Program-made: the position numbers and the translations under genes | From: CAVTND01 sp963735955 | GTDB taxonomy: Bacteria; Pseudomonadota; Gammaproteobacteria; Burkholderiales; Burkholderiaceae_F | NCBI GenBank assembly: GCA_963735955.1 | Contig: CAVTND010000015.1 | Coordinates: forward strand, 1-64,000 | Direction: 5' to 3' | DNA length: 64,000 nucleotides | Notes under the pieces: generated by a model | Databases searched by the model: none | What the model saw: only the letters and a program-made list of their open reading frames with translations | Told to the model about the DNA's origin: nothing | Shown here: piece after piece, positions 1-9,236 of the stretch | Numbering within the stretch: position 1 is the stretch's first letter | Layout: each line of letters starts with the position of its first letter

Positions 1-26
1 GGGATGCAGCCCTCGACGACGCGGAG
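1..26. other. left flank outside the IS21-family element
   Basis: These bases lie outside the inferred left end of the insertion sequence. If the element inserted cleanly into hsdS, the missing 3' end of hsdS should begin here and continue off the window. The minus-strand translation is too short to decide this. Confidence 0.3.
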
Positions 27-72
27 TGCGTATTCCGGCGAAGTTGACCGATGAATCCGACGATGTTGACCG
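27..72. repeat. IS21 left terminal repeats
   Basis: Two adjacent copies of the end repeat, at about 29-50 and 53-72, each ending in TTGACCG. The inner copy is a perfect inverted match to 2753-2772. Confidence 0.8.
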
Positions 73-254
73 CGTGGTGAGTTGCGGTGCGTGGAGTTCA
101 GATTTTAGCGCAGTCGGTCATCATCGTTGTCAATTTTCGGTTCTCGAGGGCGGATGCACCACAGCGGGGCAGCCAGGAAGCCCTGCAAGCGCTTGGACGG
201 AGGTTGCTGGTCATTGGGTAGCTTCCGGTGTGTGACGGGTGCGAGGTGTTGCGT

Positions 255-1006
255 TCACGATTTTCTCGATCCTTTGTCGGTGGTCTTCTTGCGCAGTGAC
301 TCGCCTTTGAGCGCGAGGCGATGACTGCCGTGCACGATGCGGTCGAGGATGGCGTCGGCCAAGGTCGGATCGTTGAGGTAGGCGTACCAATGTTCGACCG
401 GCAGTTGACTGGTGATCAGGGTCGCTTTGCCGGTGGTGCGATCGTCGAGCAGTTCGAGCAAGTCGTTGCGTTCGGACTGGCCGATCGGTGCGAGTCCCCA
501 ATCGTCGAGGATCAGGAGATCGGTGCGGGCGAGTTGCTGCAGGCGGCGACTGAAGCTGCCGTCGCCGTGGGCGATGCGCAGTTCTTCGAGCAGGCGGCTG
601 AAGCGGGTGTAGAAGACGGCAAAGCCCTGACGACATGCGGCCTGACCCAGCGCACAGGCGAGCCAGGTCTTGCCGAGGCCGGTGGCGCCGGTGATGAGGA
701 CGCTGTGGCCGCGCGAATCCAATCGGCGCCGGCGAGACTGGCGAGCTGGCGCGGATCGAGACCGCGGGCACTGCGGGTGTCGAGATCCTCGATGCAGGCG
801 TCGGGATACTTGAGCTTGGCCTGTTTGAGCAGACGTTCCAGGCGCCGGGTATCGCGCCAGGCGAGCTCGCGATCGACCAGGAGGCCGAAGCGATCTTCGA
901 AGGCGAGGCCGGTGGCCACCGGTTGGGTGAGTTGCTCTTCGAAGGCGCGGGCCATGCCATCGAGGCGCAGGGTGCGCAGGTGGGTCACGGTTTGTTGGGT
1001 CAGCAT
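255..1006 (-). pseudogene. istB: IstB ATPase of IS21-family element, one frameshift
   Basis: IstB is the AAA+ helper ATPase that oligomerises on DNA and directs the IstA transposase to targets. The N-terminal part (bases 1006 to about 715) begins MLTQQTVTHLRTLRLDGMAR. A second frame continues with the Walker A motif GATGLGKTW and the Walker B stretch LLILDDWG. The break is near 710-718, at DWIR/GHSV, and restoring one base (CGC-NGC-GGC) joins the frames into about 250 residues, the normal IstB length. istA lies immediately upstream with a 21-base gap. IS21 elements are not known to need frameshifting inside istB, so this is a mutation or a consensus error. Confidence 0.9.
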
Positions 1007-1027
1007 CGAACGATCTCCTTCAACGGG

Positions 1028-2551
1028 TCAGTGGTAGTACTCGGGGCCGCGCACGTTGGCGTGCGCGGGCAGGACGGTGTCGGCGAACAGCGTGGCGGTG
1101 GTCGGCTGGCGGTCGAGACCGGCGGCGAGGATGGAGGCGACCGACTTGCGGGTCTTGGCGCCGAGTGCGAGGGCGCGCACGCAGCCGGCTTCGAGCCGGG
1201 CGTCGCCGTACTTGCGCGCCAGCGCGAGCAAACCGAGGCAGGCGCGGTAGCCTTGCTCGGGATGCGGCTTGGATTCGAGCAGGTGCGCGACCAGGTGCCC
1301 GGTCGCGATGCCGATCGTTCCCGCCCAGTGCAGCAGCCGGGCCGGGGTCCACTCCCGATGCGCGCGATGCGCCGCCGGCATGTGCTCGGCGATCGTGGTG
1401 TACCCGCCGCGCCGATGCGAACGGGCGTGGCTGGCCACCCGCTGATGACGGAACAGCACCTCGACCGTGGTGCGGGTGATCCGCAGTTCGACTTCCTGGC
1501 CGACCAGGGCATGCGGCACCGAGTAGTAGTGGTGCGCGAACTCGACGTGGTAATCGAGACGCGAGACCCGCGCCCGCTTGAAGTCGGCGTACTCGAAGGC
1601 GGTGCTCGGCAGCGGCCGCAACGCCGGCCGATCGAGCAGCTCGAACCAGCTGCGGCGCGAGCCCTCGAGCTTCTGGAACGGCCGGTCGTTGAGTTCGCCG
1701 AGCAATTGCCGGATCGCGGTATTGAGTTCGGTCAGGCTGTGGAAGCGCCAATGCCGCAGCCGGGCGAGAATCCAGCGCTCGACCAGCAGCACCGCGGCTT
1801 CGACCTTGGCCTTGTCCTGCGGTTTGCGCGGCCGCGCCGGCAAGATGGCGCAGCCGTAATGCTCGGCCAGCGCTTCGTAGGTGCGATTGGCGATCGGCTC
1901 GTAGCGGTCCGGGTCGCGGATCAGGGCGCGCGGATTGTCCGGCACCAGGAGCGCCGGCGCGCCGCCAAAGAACGTCAGCGCGTTGACGTGCGCCGCGATC
2001 CAGTCGGCCTTCGACTCGGCGGCGGTGGCCTCGGCATAGGTGTAGTTCGAGGCGCCCCACACCGCGACGAAGATGTGCGCGCGGGTGATCTCGCCACTGG
2101 CCGGGTCGATCAGCGGGACGGTCGGCCCGGCGTAGTCGACGAACAGCTTCTCGCCGGCGACATGGATCTGCCGCATCGAGCGGCGCAGCCGTTGCCGAAA
2201 CTCGATGTAGCGCTCGCAGAAGCGCGACCGGCTGTAGGGAACGCCCTGGGCTTGCGCCCGATACTCCTCCCACAGCAATTGCAGCGTGACGCCCTTGCGC
2301 CGCAGCTCGCGATGGATCTCGCCGAAGTCGGGAACGGCAAACTGCGGGTAGACGTAGCGTTGCGGATGCAATCGCGCGTTCAGCGCCGCGTCATCGAGCG
2401 CCTGCGCTTCGCTGTGCGTCAGCCCGGCGGCCGTGGCGGCGGCCAGGTAGTTCGCCACCGAGCCCTTGGCGATGCCCAACGCGGCGGCGATCTGGGCGTT
2501 GGGCAACGCGCATTCGTGCTTGAGACGCAGAACTTCTCGAATTCGTCGCAT
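1028..2551 (-). CDS. istA: IstA transposase, IS21 family
   Basis: DDE-type transposase of 507 residues from the ATG used here. An N-terminal helix-turn-helix (about residues 5-60, IREVLRLKHE...AALGIAKGSVANYL) should bind the terminal repeats. The integrase core carries D139 in FVDYAG, D205 in VPDNP and E251 in AKVEAAV, a plausible catalytic triad. A C-terminal region with HHYYSVPHALVG is typical of Mu/IstA-like transposases. The frame stays open upstream to a TTG at 2590, adding 13 residues. I prefer the internal ATG because MRRIREVLRLK matches the usual IstA start, although neither site has a clear ribosome-binding site. The gene appears intact. Confidence 0.92.
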   Translation of the reverse strand: MRRIREVLRLKHECALPNAQIAAALGIAKGSVANYLAAATAAGLTHSEAQALDDAALNARLHPQRYVYPQFAVPDFGEIHRELRRKGVTLQLLWEEYRAQAQGVPYSRSRFCERYIEFRQRLRRSMRQIHVAGEKLFVDYAGPTVPLIDPASGEITRAHIFVAVWGASNYTYAEATAAESKADWIAAHVNALTFFGGAPALLVPDNPRALIRDPDRYEPIANRTYEALAEHYGCAILPARPRKPQDKAKVEAAVLLVERWILARLRHWRFHSLTELNTAIRQLLGELNDRPFQKLEGSRRSWFELLDRPALRPLPSTAFEYADFKRARVSRLDYHVEFAHHYYSVPHALVGQEVELRITRTTVEVLFRHQRVASHARSHRRGGYTTIAEHMPAAHRAHREWTPARLLHWAGTIGIATGHLVAHLLESKPHPEQGYRACLGLLALARKYGDARLEAGCVRALALGAKTRKSVASILAAGLDRQPTTATLFADTVLPAHANVRGPEYYH

Positions 2552-2682
2552 GGTAATCCGGTTGGCTGGCACCGCAGGCTCCCTGAACAAAAGGGAGCGA
2601 GCGTACCCAGCCGAAGGTTCGAATTACCACGCACTGCAACGTCGCCACCGCGATCACGAGCCCGAAATCCGGGCATCGTGAC

Positions 2683-2822
2683 CGCCAATCCGACCATCTT
2701 GACCGCGGTTTCCGACGTGGCCGCAAAAGCGGTCATCATCCGTCGGATTCACCGGTCAACATCGTCGGATTCGGCGGTCATCATCCGTCGGAAACCGCGG
2801 TCACCTTCCGTCGGAATACACA
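2683..2822. repeat. IS21 right terminal repeats
   Basis: At least four copies of the CCGACG...GACCG unit, some inverted relative to each other, lie between the istA start region and the outer end. Such long multi-repeat ends are typical of IS21-type elements and are the likely binding sites for the IstA transposase. Confidence 0.75.
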
Positions 2823-3923
2823 CTTTGGCGATCAGTCGAATGCTTTCCTGACAGTAGCTAGAGTTGAACGCGTAGAACAAAAATTGTGACGACAACGCTT
2901 CGCTGGGCGCAACGCGTGCAGTGCCTTGGGTGAGATTTGCACCCGCCAAGTAGTCTGGAACAAGCAGCCCCTTGCCAAGCGTTGCGCGAATGGCGATCAC
3001 AAGGTCTCCGGGTTCAACCTTGGAGCGGCGGTATGCAGAGTCGATCTCACTCGACGTTCGTAGGTAACCTGAGCGCGGCAGGACTTGTCCTTTCATGTCG
3101 GAAGTGCGTATGTAAGGAATGCCGCCCTTTACATCAGGGCCCGCCTGAACAATCCCGTAGGTAATCGTAGTTCCGTACCTTACGAGCCTGCGAAGCTGCT
3201 TGACCTCCCAATGCTGCGGAATGTCGCCGAGCCAGGGGATGCCGGAGGGTTTGAGGGGGACGGAGGGGTCGAGGCCGCGGGTGACGGCGCGGTGGATGAT
3301 GGCCTGCTTCTGCTCGTTGAGCAGCGCGATCACCTTCCGCTTCGCCCGGATCGCCCGCTCCAGCCGCCCGTTCGCCCAGTCCAGAAACCGCACAATCGCC
3401 GCCTGCTCGTCGGGCGGGGGCACGGCGTGTAGATCATCTTGAAGTGCTCTGGTCGGAGGCTCCACATGTCTGACGTGATGCCGTATGACCAGCGCTCAGC
3501 TTCCTTCGCAAACTGCGGCGTGCGGTAGAGATGGTGGAAGTAGCTCGGCAAGTCGTCATCGTTGCGCAGACGCATGACGACGTAGGCCGGGCTGATGATT
3601 CCGCGATAGCGCAGACGCTCCGATCGCTCCCTGCCACGCGCGCATCTTGTTGTAAGCAATGTCGCGCGGCTGAACGAGCTTGTAGGCTGACTTGTCCAGA
3701 TTGGAGCTGTCCTTCTTCGAGCTGCCTTCGAGCAGCGTCTTCTGCCGGACGATGCCCCTCGCTGATCGTGACCGACAGCATTTCCTCGTCCGGCGTGATT
3801 GCGATCGTTCACCTCGGCAAAGAGCGCGCGGTTCGGCAGCACTGCCCAATGCCCCGGCACCTGCCCGAGCCACGGCAGCCCCGACTCCTTGTATTCCGGA
3901 TACGGCTTGAGGTCGGCGATCAT
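2823..3923 (-). pseudogene. hsdS: type I restriction-modification specificity subunit HsdS, frameshifted and IS-interrupted
   Basis: HsdS selects the target sequence of a type I RM complex. It starts MIADLKPYPEYKESGLPWLG, overlapping the upstream gene's stop by ATGA. Recognisable pieces follow in different frames: EEMLSVTISEG, then KDSSNLDKSAYKLVQPRDIA, then a half-repeat end (PPPDEQAAIVRFLDWANGRL), then a second target-recognition half starting LKPSGIPWLGDIPQHWEV. It runs into the IS at QESIRLIAKV. At least four small indels interrupt the first half, including one likely one-base insertion near 3617. The protein-level match is preserved around each indel, so the shifts are recent or are sequence errors. 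The IS removes the last conserved segment. Specificity, and therefore restriction, is probably lost unless the 3' piece rejoins elsewhere. Confidence 0.85.
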
Positions 3924-6036
3924 GCCTGGCCTCCGTCGCCCATCTGGCGCTCATAGGACTGGCGCACGAGGCCCATGACGTAGGGCAGCTCGTCGAGCGA
4001 CTCGAGGCCGACCTCCACATCGCCGTTGCCCCAGCGACCGAGGTCCGTCACGTCCCTGCACAGCCCCTTCGGGTCGTTGATCTCGGCGAACGCCATGTTG
4101 AGCTGAGACGCAGCCGCTTGGCCTGCGGCACCACGTCCACGAAGTTGGTCTCGGCCTTGTAGGCCACGTACAGCTTCAGGAACTCCTCGGTCACGCAGGG
4201 ATCGAGCGCGAGCACCTCCTTGCGGAAGGCCTCGAACACCTCGCGCATCGGCCCGGACGCAGCAGGTGCGGATGGTCTCGATGGTGTAGCCGCCGGTCGC
4301 GGCGCCTTCTCGGCTGATAGGCGGCGAGACGTTGCGGCATCGAGCTTCGGCGCGGCCCACACCGTCGAGCGCCTGATCGGCGAGCCGCCCGGCGCGCTCC
4401 TGGATCGCGTCTTCGTTCCACGCGTCGAGCTGGCCGAGCCCTGCGTTGAGCTTGAGCGGGCTCTCGCTTGAAGCCGCCCGCCATGTCGCGCTTCTCGGCG
4501 AAGGGGCGGTCGCTGTACTCGGCGTTGTAGCCGGTGAGCGTGAGGTTGCCGAGCGTGTGCAGCCACTGTCTGCTGGACGCGCTCCCACTCCGGGCCGAGC
4601 GCCTGCTTCCACGCCGCCGAGAGGTTCTCGTTCTGCGGCAGGATGTGCTCGATGGTGTATTCGTCCACCGGCACGCGCTCCTTGCGGCCGTGGTTCTCCA
4701 GCCGGCGCAGCCAGTAGCTGCGGCTGCGGAAGTTGTAGAGGTCGCGGGTGTGCAGGTCGCGGCGGAACTCCTCGTCGCTGGGGAAGCGGCGATAGGAGGG
4801 CAGCGTGAGGAAGTGCGCCTGGATGCTCTCGAGGTAGCGGTCCTTCTTGAGCGCCTTGCGCGAAGGTGGCGAAGGTCTTGTTCATCGAGTTGGTGGGGAT
4901 GGCGCAGATGGCGCGGCGGAACACGTAGGCCTCGACCAGCCGCACCGCTGCAGCGAAGTCGGCTGCGCTGAGCGCGCCGCTCGCGTAGTCGTGGTACAGC
5001 TCCAGCAGGAACGGGTAGGCCACATCCACCTTCAGCTCGCGCAGGTCGTGGAAGGCCTGCCTCAGCGTCGGCGTCCGGCTCGCTGCCCGAGCGCCATCGC
5101 GCAGAAGTAGCCGGGCGAAGGCGCGGATGTCCTTCGACCAGCGCCTCGACGCCCGCCGTCGCGCACGGGCGTGCGTGCGGGCGTAGTCCTTGAACGCCTC
5201 GTAGACCTCGCGCACGTGCGGGATCTCGCCCGTCTTCACCGTGAGGTAGTGGCGCATGAAGCTGTCGAAGTGGGTGCCGTAGGCCTCCTGCCCGAAGTCC
5301 ACCTCCATCGGCCGCCAGTACTGCTCGTAGAGCCGGGTCTGGAGCGCGGGCTCCAGGCCCATGAGGATGAAGTTGCGGATCAGGTCGGCCTGGCTCAGCT
5401 CCTTGCCGGTCGAGTTCATGCTCTCGAAGATGAGCTGCGGGTTGTCCTGATCGCGGCTGAGCGCGATGTCCACGACCACCAGCTTGGCGAGGCCCTGGCA
5501 GACCGGCGGCGAGGTCGCCCTTCTGCTCGGCGAGCAGCTCGGTGAACAGGTCGAAGTTCTGCGTCACGCGCAGCGACGGCTCCTTCGGCTGCTCGCTGTG
5601 CTCGATCGACGGCCTTGAGCGAGGCCTTGTCGGTCTGCGAGAGCAGCAGCTTGAAGTGCCGTTCGCCGCTCTTCGAGCGGGTTGAGCAGGTAGTAGTTGC
5701 GCAGCTTCGCGGCCGAGAAGCCATCGACCGGCTCGCTGTCGCCCAGCGCGCGCGCCAGCGCCTCGATCAGCAGCGACACGGTGGTCAGGCGCTGCTGGCC
5801 GTCGATCACGAGCAAGCGGCGCCTGGTGCGTGACCTGCGACAGCCCCTGCTCGACGTAGACGATGGAGCCGACGAAGTGGACGGCGATGGTGTCGCTCGA
5901 CCCGGCGCGCAGGATGTCGTCCCAGAGCTGGCGGCACTCCTTGTCGGTCCACGAGTAGGTGCGCTGGTAGATCGGGATGACGAACTGCGGCGACTTCTTG
6001 CAGGAAGCTCAGCAGCTTGGCTTCGGTGGCTTTCAC
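3920..6036 (-). pseudogene. GmrSD-like DUF262/DUF1524 protein within the hsd operon, multiply frameshifted
   Basis: Reassembled from three frames, this encodes about 700 residues. The start is KATEAKLLSF from a GTG that overlaps the hsdM stop (GTGA). The DUF262 motifs PIYQRTYSW and VIDGQQRLTTVS follow, then NPQLIFESMNSTGKELSQADLIRN (quoted here as NPQLIFESMNSTGKEL and SQADLIRN). Next come the HNH-like DUF1524 motifs YTIEHILPQNE and LGNLTLTGYN...PFAEKR, and a DUF5655-like tail (INDPKGLCRDVTDLGRWGNG). The architecture is that of GmrSD-type nucleases, which act on modified DNA, and of R-linked genes lodged in hsd loci. At least eight frame changes occur. All catalytic motifs remain legible, which argues for consensus error or very recent decay. 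It overlaps hsdS at its stop (ATGA). Confidence 0.8.
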
Positions 6037-8336
6037 TTGGCACCTACCTTCAGCAAGCCATCCAGCAGCCCCTCGGCCTCCTTCTCGATGGCGAGGATGT
6101 CGGCGCTGATCTCCTCCAGCGTGCGCAGCGGCTGCGGCTTGTAGAAGTGCCGCGTGAAGCTGACCTCGTAGCCGATCTTGGTGGCGTCTTCCTTGATCCA
6201 CGCGTCGGGCGTGTAGGGCAGCACCTCGCGGCGGATGAAGGCTTCGATGCCGCCGTCTTCCAGCAGCGGCACCTGCTCGGTGTCGCGCAGGTCGGAGTCG
6301 GGCTCGTACTCGACGATGGCGGGCTTGCCGTCCACCGTCGCCTCGAACAGGCCGCGCAGCGGGTCGGCCTTGGCCTTGCCGGGCTTGTGCACCTTGGCGA
6401 TGACGGGCGGCGCGGTCTCGACGCGCCAGCTCACGGCCTTGAGGATCTGCTTCAGGTCGGCGGCGGCGAGCTTGATGTCGGCCTTCTTGAGCGCGGCATC
6501 CACGCGGTCGCGGAAGACGTTGTGGTCCTCGAAGAGCGTGTCGCCCAGCGCCGCGCGCAGCTTCGTGGCGACTTCGACCAGGCGGCCGTCGCGCTCCCAG
6601 GTCTTGGGGTCGAGCAGCTTCTTCTTCTTCTTCTCGGGCAGGCCCTTCTTCGCGCCGCCGCCCTCTTCGTCGTCGCCTTCGTCCTCGTCGCTGCCCCAGT
6701 CGGCCAGGCGCTTCTCCAGCGCGGCGGAGACCTTGGCGAAGTTGGTGAAGAGCTCGTCGCCGAACTCCTCGTAGAGCGCGGCGCGAATGTCTTCGTCACC
6801 CGAGGCGAAGCGCAGCGTCTCGATGGCCTTGAGCGTGAGCTGGCTGTGCAGGCGCAGCGGGCGCTCGACCGTGACCTTCCAGTAGCCGAAGGCGGCGTTG
6901 GGGAAGATCTTCGACTCGGGCGTTTCCTTGAAGTCGAGGAAGGTGCGGCTGATGCGCTCGATGTCCTCGGGCGAGAGCTCGCAGTTCTTCTTGCCGAGGT
7001 TCTTGCGCAGCGGCTTGAACCACTGGCTGGCGTCGATGAGCTGCACCTGGCCCTTGCGGTGCGCGGGCTTCTTGTTGGACAGCACCCAGACGTAGGTGGC
7101 GATGCCGGTGTTGTAGAAGAGGTTGAGCGGCAGCGCGACGATGGCTTCGAGCCAGTCGTTCTCGATCAGCCAGCGGCGGATGTTGCTCTCGCCCTGGCCG
7201 GCGTCGCCGGTGAAGAGCGACGAGCCGTTGTGAACCTCGGCGATGCGGCTGCCGAGCGCCGACTTGCCGTTCATCTTCGACGCCATGTTGGCGAGGAAGA
7301 GCATCTGGCCGTCGCTGGAGCGGGTGACGAGCGACAGCTCCTCGCCCTTGTGCATCACCTTGAAGCGCGGGTCGCGCATCCCGTCCTTGCCGCCCATCGC
7401 TTCGAGGTCCTTCTTCCAGCTCTTCCCGTAGGGCGGATTGGCGAGCATGAAGTCGAACTCTTGCGCCGGGAAGGCATCGTGCGAGAGCGTGGACCATTCC
7501 GCGCCGCCGACGATGTGGTCGGCGCTCTCGCCTTCGCCCTTGAGCAGCATGTCCGCCTTGCAGACGGCGTAGGTCTCGGGGTTGATCTCCTGGCCGTAGA
7601 GCAGGCACTTGACCTGCTGGCCGCGCTTCGCGCCGATCGCCGTGAGCGTCTCCTCGGCCACGGTGAGCATGCCGCCCGTGCCGCAGGCGCAGTCGTAGAG
7701 CAGGTAGGTGCCGGACTTGATCTCGGCCTCGATGGGCAGGAACACGAGGTTCGCCATCAGCCGCACGGCGTCGCGCGGCGTCCAGTGCTCGCCGGCCTCC
7801 TCGTTGTTCTCCTCGTTGAACTTGCGGACCAGCTCCTCGAAGACCGTGCCCATCGAGTGGTTGTCGATGCCGGCCGGCGAGAGGTCGATGTCGGGGTCGA
7901 GGAACTTGTTGATCAGCGTGCCGATCGCGTCGGCCTTGGACAGCGTCGGGAGCTGGTTGCGGAACTTGAAGTTGTCGAGGATGTCCTGGACGTTGGGCGA
8001 GAAGCCGTTGAGGTAGTCCTCGAAGTCGGCGAGCAGCTGCTGCTGGCTGCCGCGGGACTTGAGGTCGCGCAGCGTGAACTTCGAGGTGTTGTAGAAGGCC
8101 TGGCCCGCGGCATCGCAGAGCGCGGCGCGCTGCTCGGTGATGCGCGCCTCGTCGAGCATCTTCTTGGTGTCGAGCACCTTCTGCTTGGTCGGCTCGAGCA
8201 CCGCGTCCATGCGCCGGATGACGCACATCGGCAGGATCACATCCGGGTACTTGCCGCGCTTGAAGAGGTCGCGCAGGACGTCGTCGGCGATGCCCCAGAT
8301 GAAGGAGACGATCTTGTTGTGGGTGGCTTGGTCCAT
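6033..8336 (-). CDS. hsdM: type I restriction-modification methyltransferase subunit HsdM
   Basis: N6-adenine DNA methyltransferase of a type I RM system, 767 residues. An N-terminal HsdM helical domain (residues 1-150, NKIVSFIWGIADDVLRDLFK) precedes the methyltransferase core, with SAM motif I YDCACGTGG at about 214-222 and the adenine motif NPPY at 300-303. The C-terminal third is longer than in classical HsdM (about 500 residues). It has an acidic stretch followed by a lysine run (residues about 555-580), then a mixed region ending VGAK. This is the first gene of the operon, and its stop overlaps the GTG start of the DUF262 gene. Unlike the next two genes it is intact, so methylation could persist if any specificity subunit is available. 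No restriction subunit (HsdR) lies in the window. Confidence 0.95.
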   Translation of the reverse strand: MDQATHNKIVSFIWGIADDVLRDLFKRGKYPDVILPMCVIRRMDAVLEPTKQKVLDTKKMLDEARITEQRAALCDAAGQAFYNTSKFTLRDLKSRGSQQQLLADFEDYLNGFSPNVQDILDNFKFRNQLPTLSKADAIGTLINKFLDPDIDLSPAGIDNHSMGTVFEELVRKFNEENNEEAGEHWTPRDAVRLMANLVFLPIEAEIKSGTYLLYDCACGTGGMLTVAEETLTAIGAKRGQQVKCLLYGQEINPETYAVCKADMLLKGEGESADHIVGGAEWSTLSHDAFPAQEFDFMLANPPYGKSWKKDLEAMGGKDGMRDPRFKVMHKGEELSLVTRSSDGQMLFLANMASKMNGKSALGSRIAEVHNGSSLFTGDAGQGESNIRRWLIENDWLEAIVALPLNLFYNTGIATYVWVLSNKKPAHRKGQVQLIDASQWFKPLRKNLGKKNCELSPEDIERISRTFLDFKETPESKIFPNAAFGYWKVTVERPLRLHSQLTLKAIETLRFASGDEDIRAALYEEFGDELFTNFAKVSAALEKRLADWGSDEDEGDDEEGGGAKKGLPEKKKKKLLDPKTWERDGRLVEVATKLRAALGDTLFEDHNVFRDRVDAALKKADIKLAAADLKQILKAVSWRVETAPPVIAKVHKPGKAKADPLRGLFEATVDGKPAIVEYEPDSDLRDTEQVPLLEDGGIEAFIRREVLPYTPDAWIKEDATKIGYEVSFTRHFYKPQPLRTLEEISADILAIEKEAEGLLDGLLKVGAK

Positions 8337-8636
8337 GCTTGGATGATTCCGTTCGGCCGTCTATAAGTTCCCCACCTCGCGCCATGTCTCGCGCGGCGAC
8401 ATGGGGCCGTTGCGAGTGGTGCCGCCAAATAGAATCGGTATGGTGCTTCTTGCTTGTTGCTCCGGCCGATCCATGCGCCGCGCATGATGCCAGCGCTATG
8501 GACGCGGGAATACCGGAATAGTCATGCCGAGCCCCGTTTGCTCCTCGCGTAGGTACGCTAGGGTTCAGTTCGCGAGTGACTGCCGACACGGATCGGTGCA
8601 CGATCCGCCGACGTCCAAGGCGGTTGAGGAGGCGGC
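8337..8636. promoter_or_regulatory. divergent intergenic region with inverted repeat 8382-8404
   Basis: This 300-base gap separates hsdM (minus) from the AAA module (plus). It holds a perfect 7-bp inverted repeat, CCATGTC at 8382-8388 and GACATGG at 8398-8404. On the minus strand a TTATAG element at 8361-8366 could be a -10 box for hsdM. The repeat would lie just upstream of it, where a repressor or controller protein could act. I see no convincing -35 and no gene here. Confidence 0.35.
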
Positions 8637-9236
8637 ATGCTGCCCGATCTTGAAAGCGCCACCGACATTGAGATCGTCCCGGAGAACCTCCACGCGGTGC
8701 AGGCGATCTATGCGGCCTACCTGCTGGAGGAGGCGCGCCTCTTCCAGGTGGTGGAGCGGATCGCCGAGCTGTTCGGGCAGGGGCTGTTGCCGCTGGGCCG
8801 CGGCCGGGCGGCGGAAGAGCTGGAACGGTTCGCGCGCTCCGGCGATCGGCTCTCGGCGCGCGAGCGCGCGAGCCTGTACTCGCGGGCGCTGGGGGTGCCG
8901 GGAGGCAGCGGCGAACTGGGCGAGCCGAACCGGGACTTCCTGTCGCTGTGGTTGCGGTTCGTGGCCAGCGTTGCGATGTTCGCGCGGCAGCGGGAAGTCG
9001 AGGACCTCCTTTCCTCGCGGGCCGGGGTCGGTGTCAGCAAAGAGCGCGTTCGCCGCGCCGCGCGTGCGCTCGCCGCGAATGCTTCGGCCTACGGCGGCGG
9101 GCCGGTCAGTGCAGCGGCGCAGCGCCTGGCGGCCGATGTGCGGCGGCTCTTCGAAATCCTCGGCGATCGCGAGCTGCAGCAGGCCTTCGGCGCGCGCGAC
9201 GCCTGGCAGGTGATCGAGCAGCTGGTCGAGAAATGA
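8637..9236 (+). CDS. uncharacterised helical protein, N-terminal half of AAA+ module (copy 1)
   Basis: 199 residues, mostly predicted helix, with no signal peptide or membrane segment. It begins MLPDLESATDIEIVPENL. A second copy at 23073 starts almost identically (MLPDLDSAADGEIVKENL) and shares VQAIYxAYxLE, FQVVERIAEL and EPNR(D/E)FLSLWLRF. In that copy the region is continuous with the AAA+ domain, so this gene is best seen as the N-terminal part of a larger protein. Its stop overlaps the next start by ATGA, so either the two halves are translated in a coupled way or one indel split them. I do not recognise the family. By analogy with other AAA+ proteins the N-terminal part may bind a partner or substrate, which is inference. 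Confidence 0.8.
   Translation: MLPDLESATDIEIVPENLHAVQAIYAAYLLEEARLFQVVERIAELFGQGLLPLGRGRAAEELERFARSGDRLSARERASLYSRALGVPGGSGELGEPNRDFLSLWLRFVASVAMFARQREVEDLLSSRAGVGVSKERVRRAARALAANASAYGGGPVSAAAQRLAADVRRLFEILGDRELQQAFGARDAWQVIEQLVEK

Larger units (their letters stand above)
27..2822 (-). mobile_element. IS21-family insertion sequence
   Basis: About 2.8 kb holding istA and istB in the usual order on the minus strand, bounded by imperfect terminal inverted repeats. The left end begins TGCGTATTCCGGCG and the right end, read inward, begins TGTGTATTCCGACG. Further in, a perfect 20-bp inverted match pairs 53-72 with 2753-2772. Both ends carry several repeats of a roughly 22-bp unit (ATTCCGACG...TGACCG type), as expected for the IstA binding sites of IS21 elements. 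I do not see a convincing target duplication: bases 20-26 do not match those after 2822. The right end lies directly against the conserved C-terminal coding sequence of hsdS, so the element interrupts that gene. istB has a one-base frameshift, so the copy may be immobile, or the shift may be a sequence error. Confidence 0.9.

Noticed and set aside
255..1006. Programmed frameshift in istB
   Set aside because: There is no slippery heptamer at the break, and IS21-family elements are not known to use frameshifting inside istB.
2610..2640. GGTTCGAA stretch resembling a tRNA T-loop
   Set aside because: It lies inside the IS end and istA upstream region, and no acceptor stem, anticodon arm or cloverleaf can be drawn around it.
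923..2851. 642-codon plus-strand open frame
   Set aside because: It is antisense to istA and istB, and its composition (Arg/Gly/Val/Gln-rich) is that of a high-GC shadow frame.
5697..8366. 889-codon plus-strand open frame
   Set aside because: It is antisense to the intact, clearly recognisable hsdM gene and shows no domain of its own.
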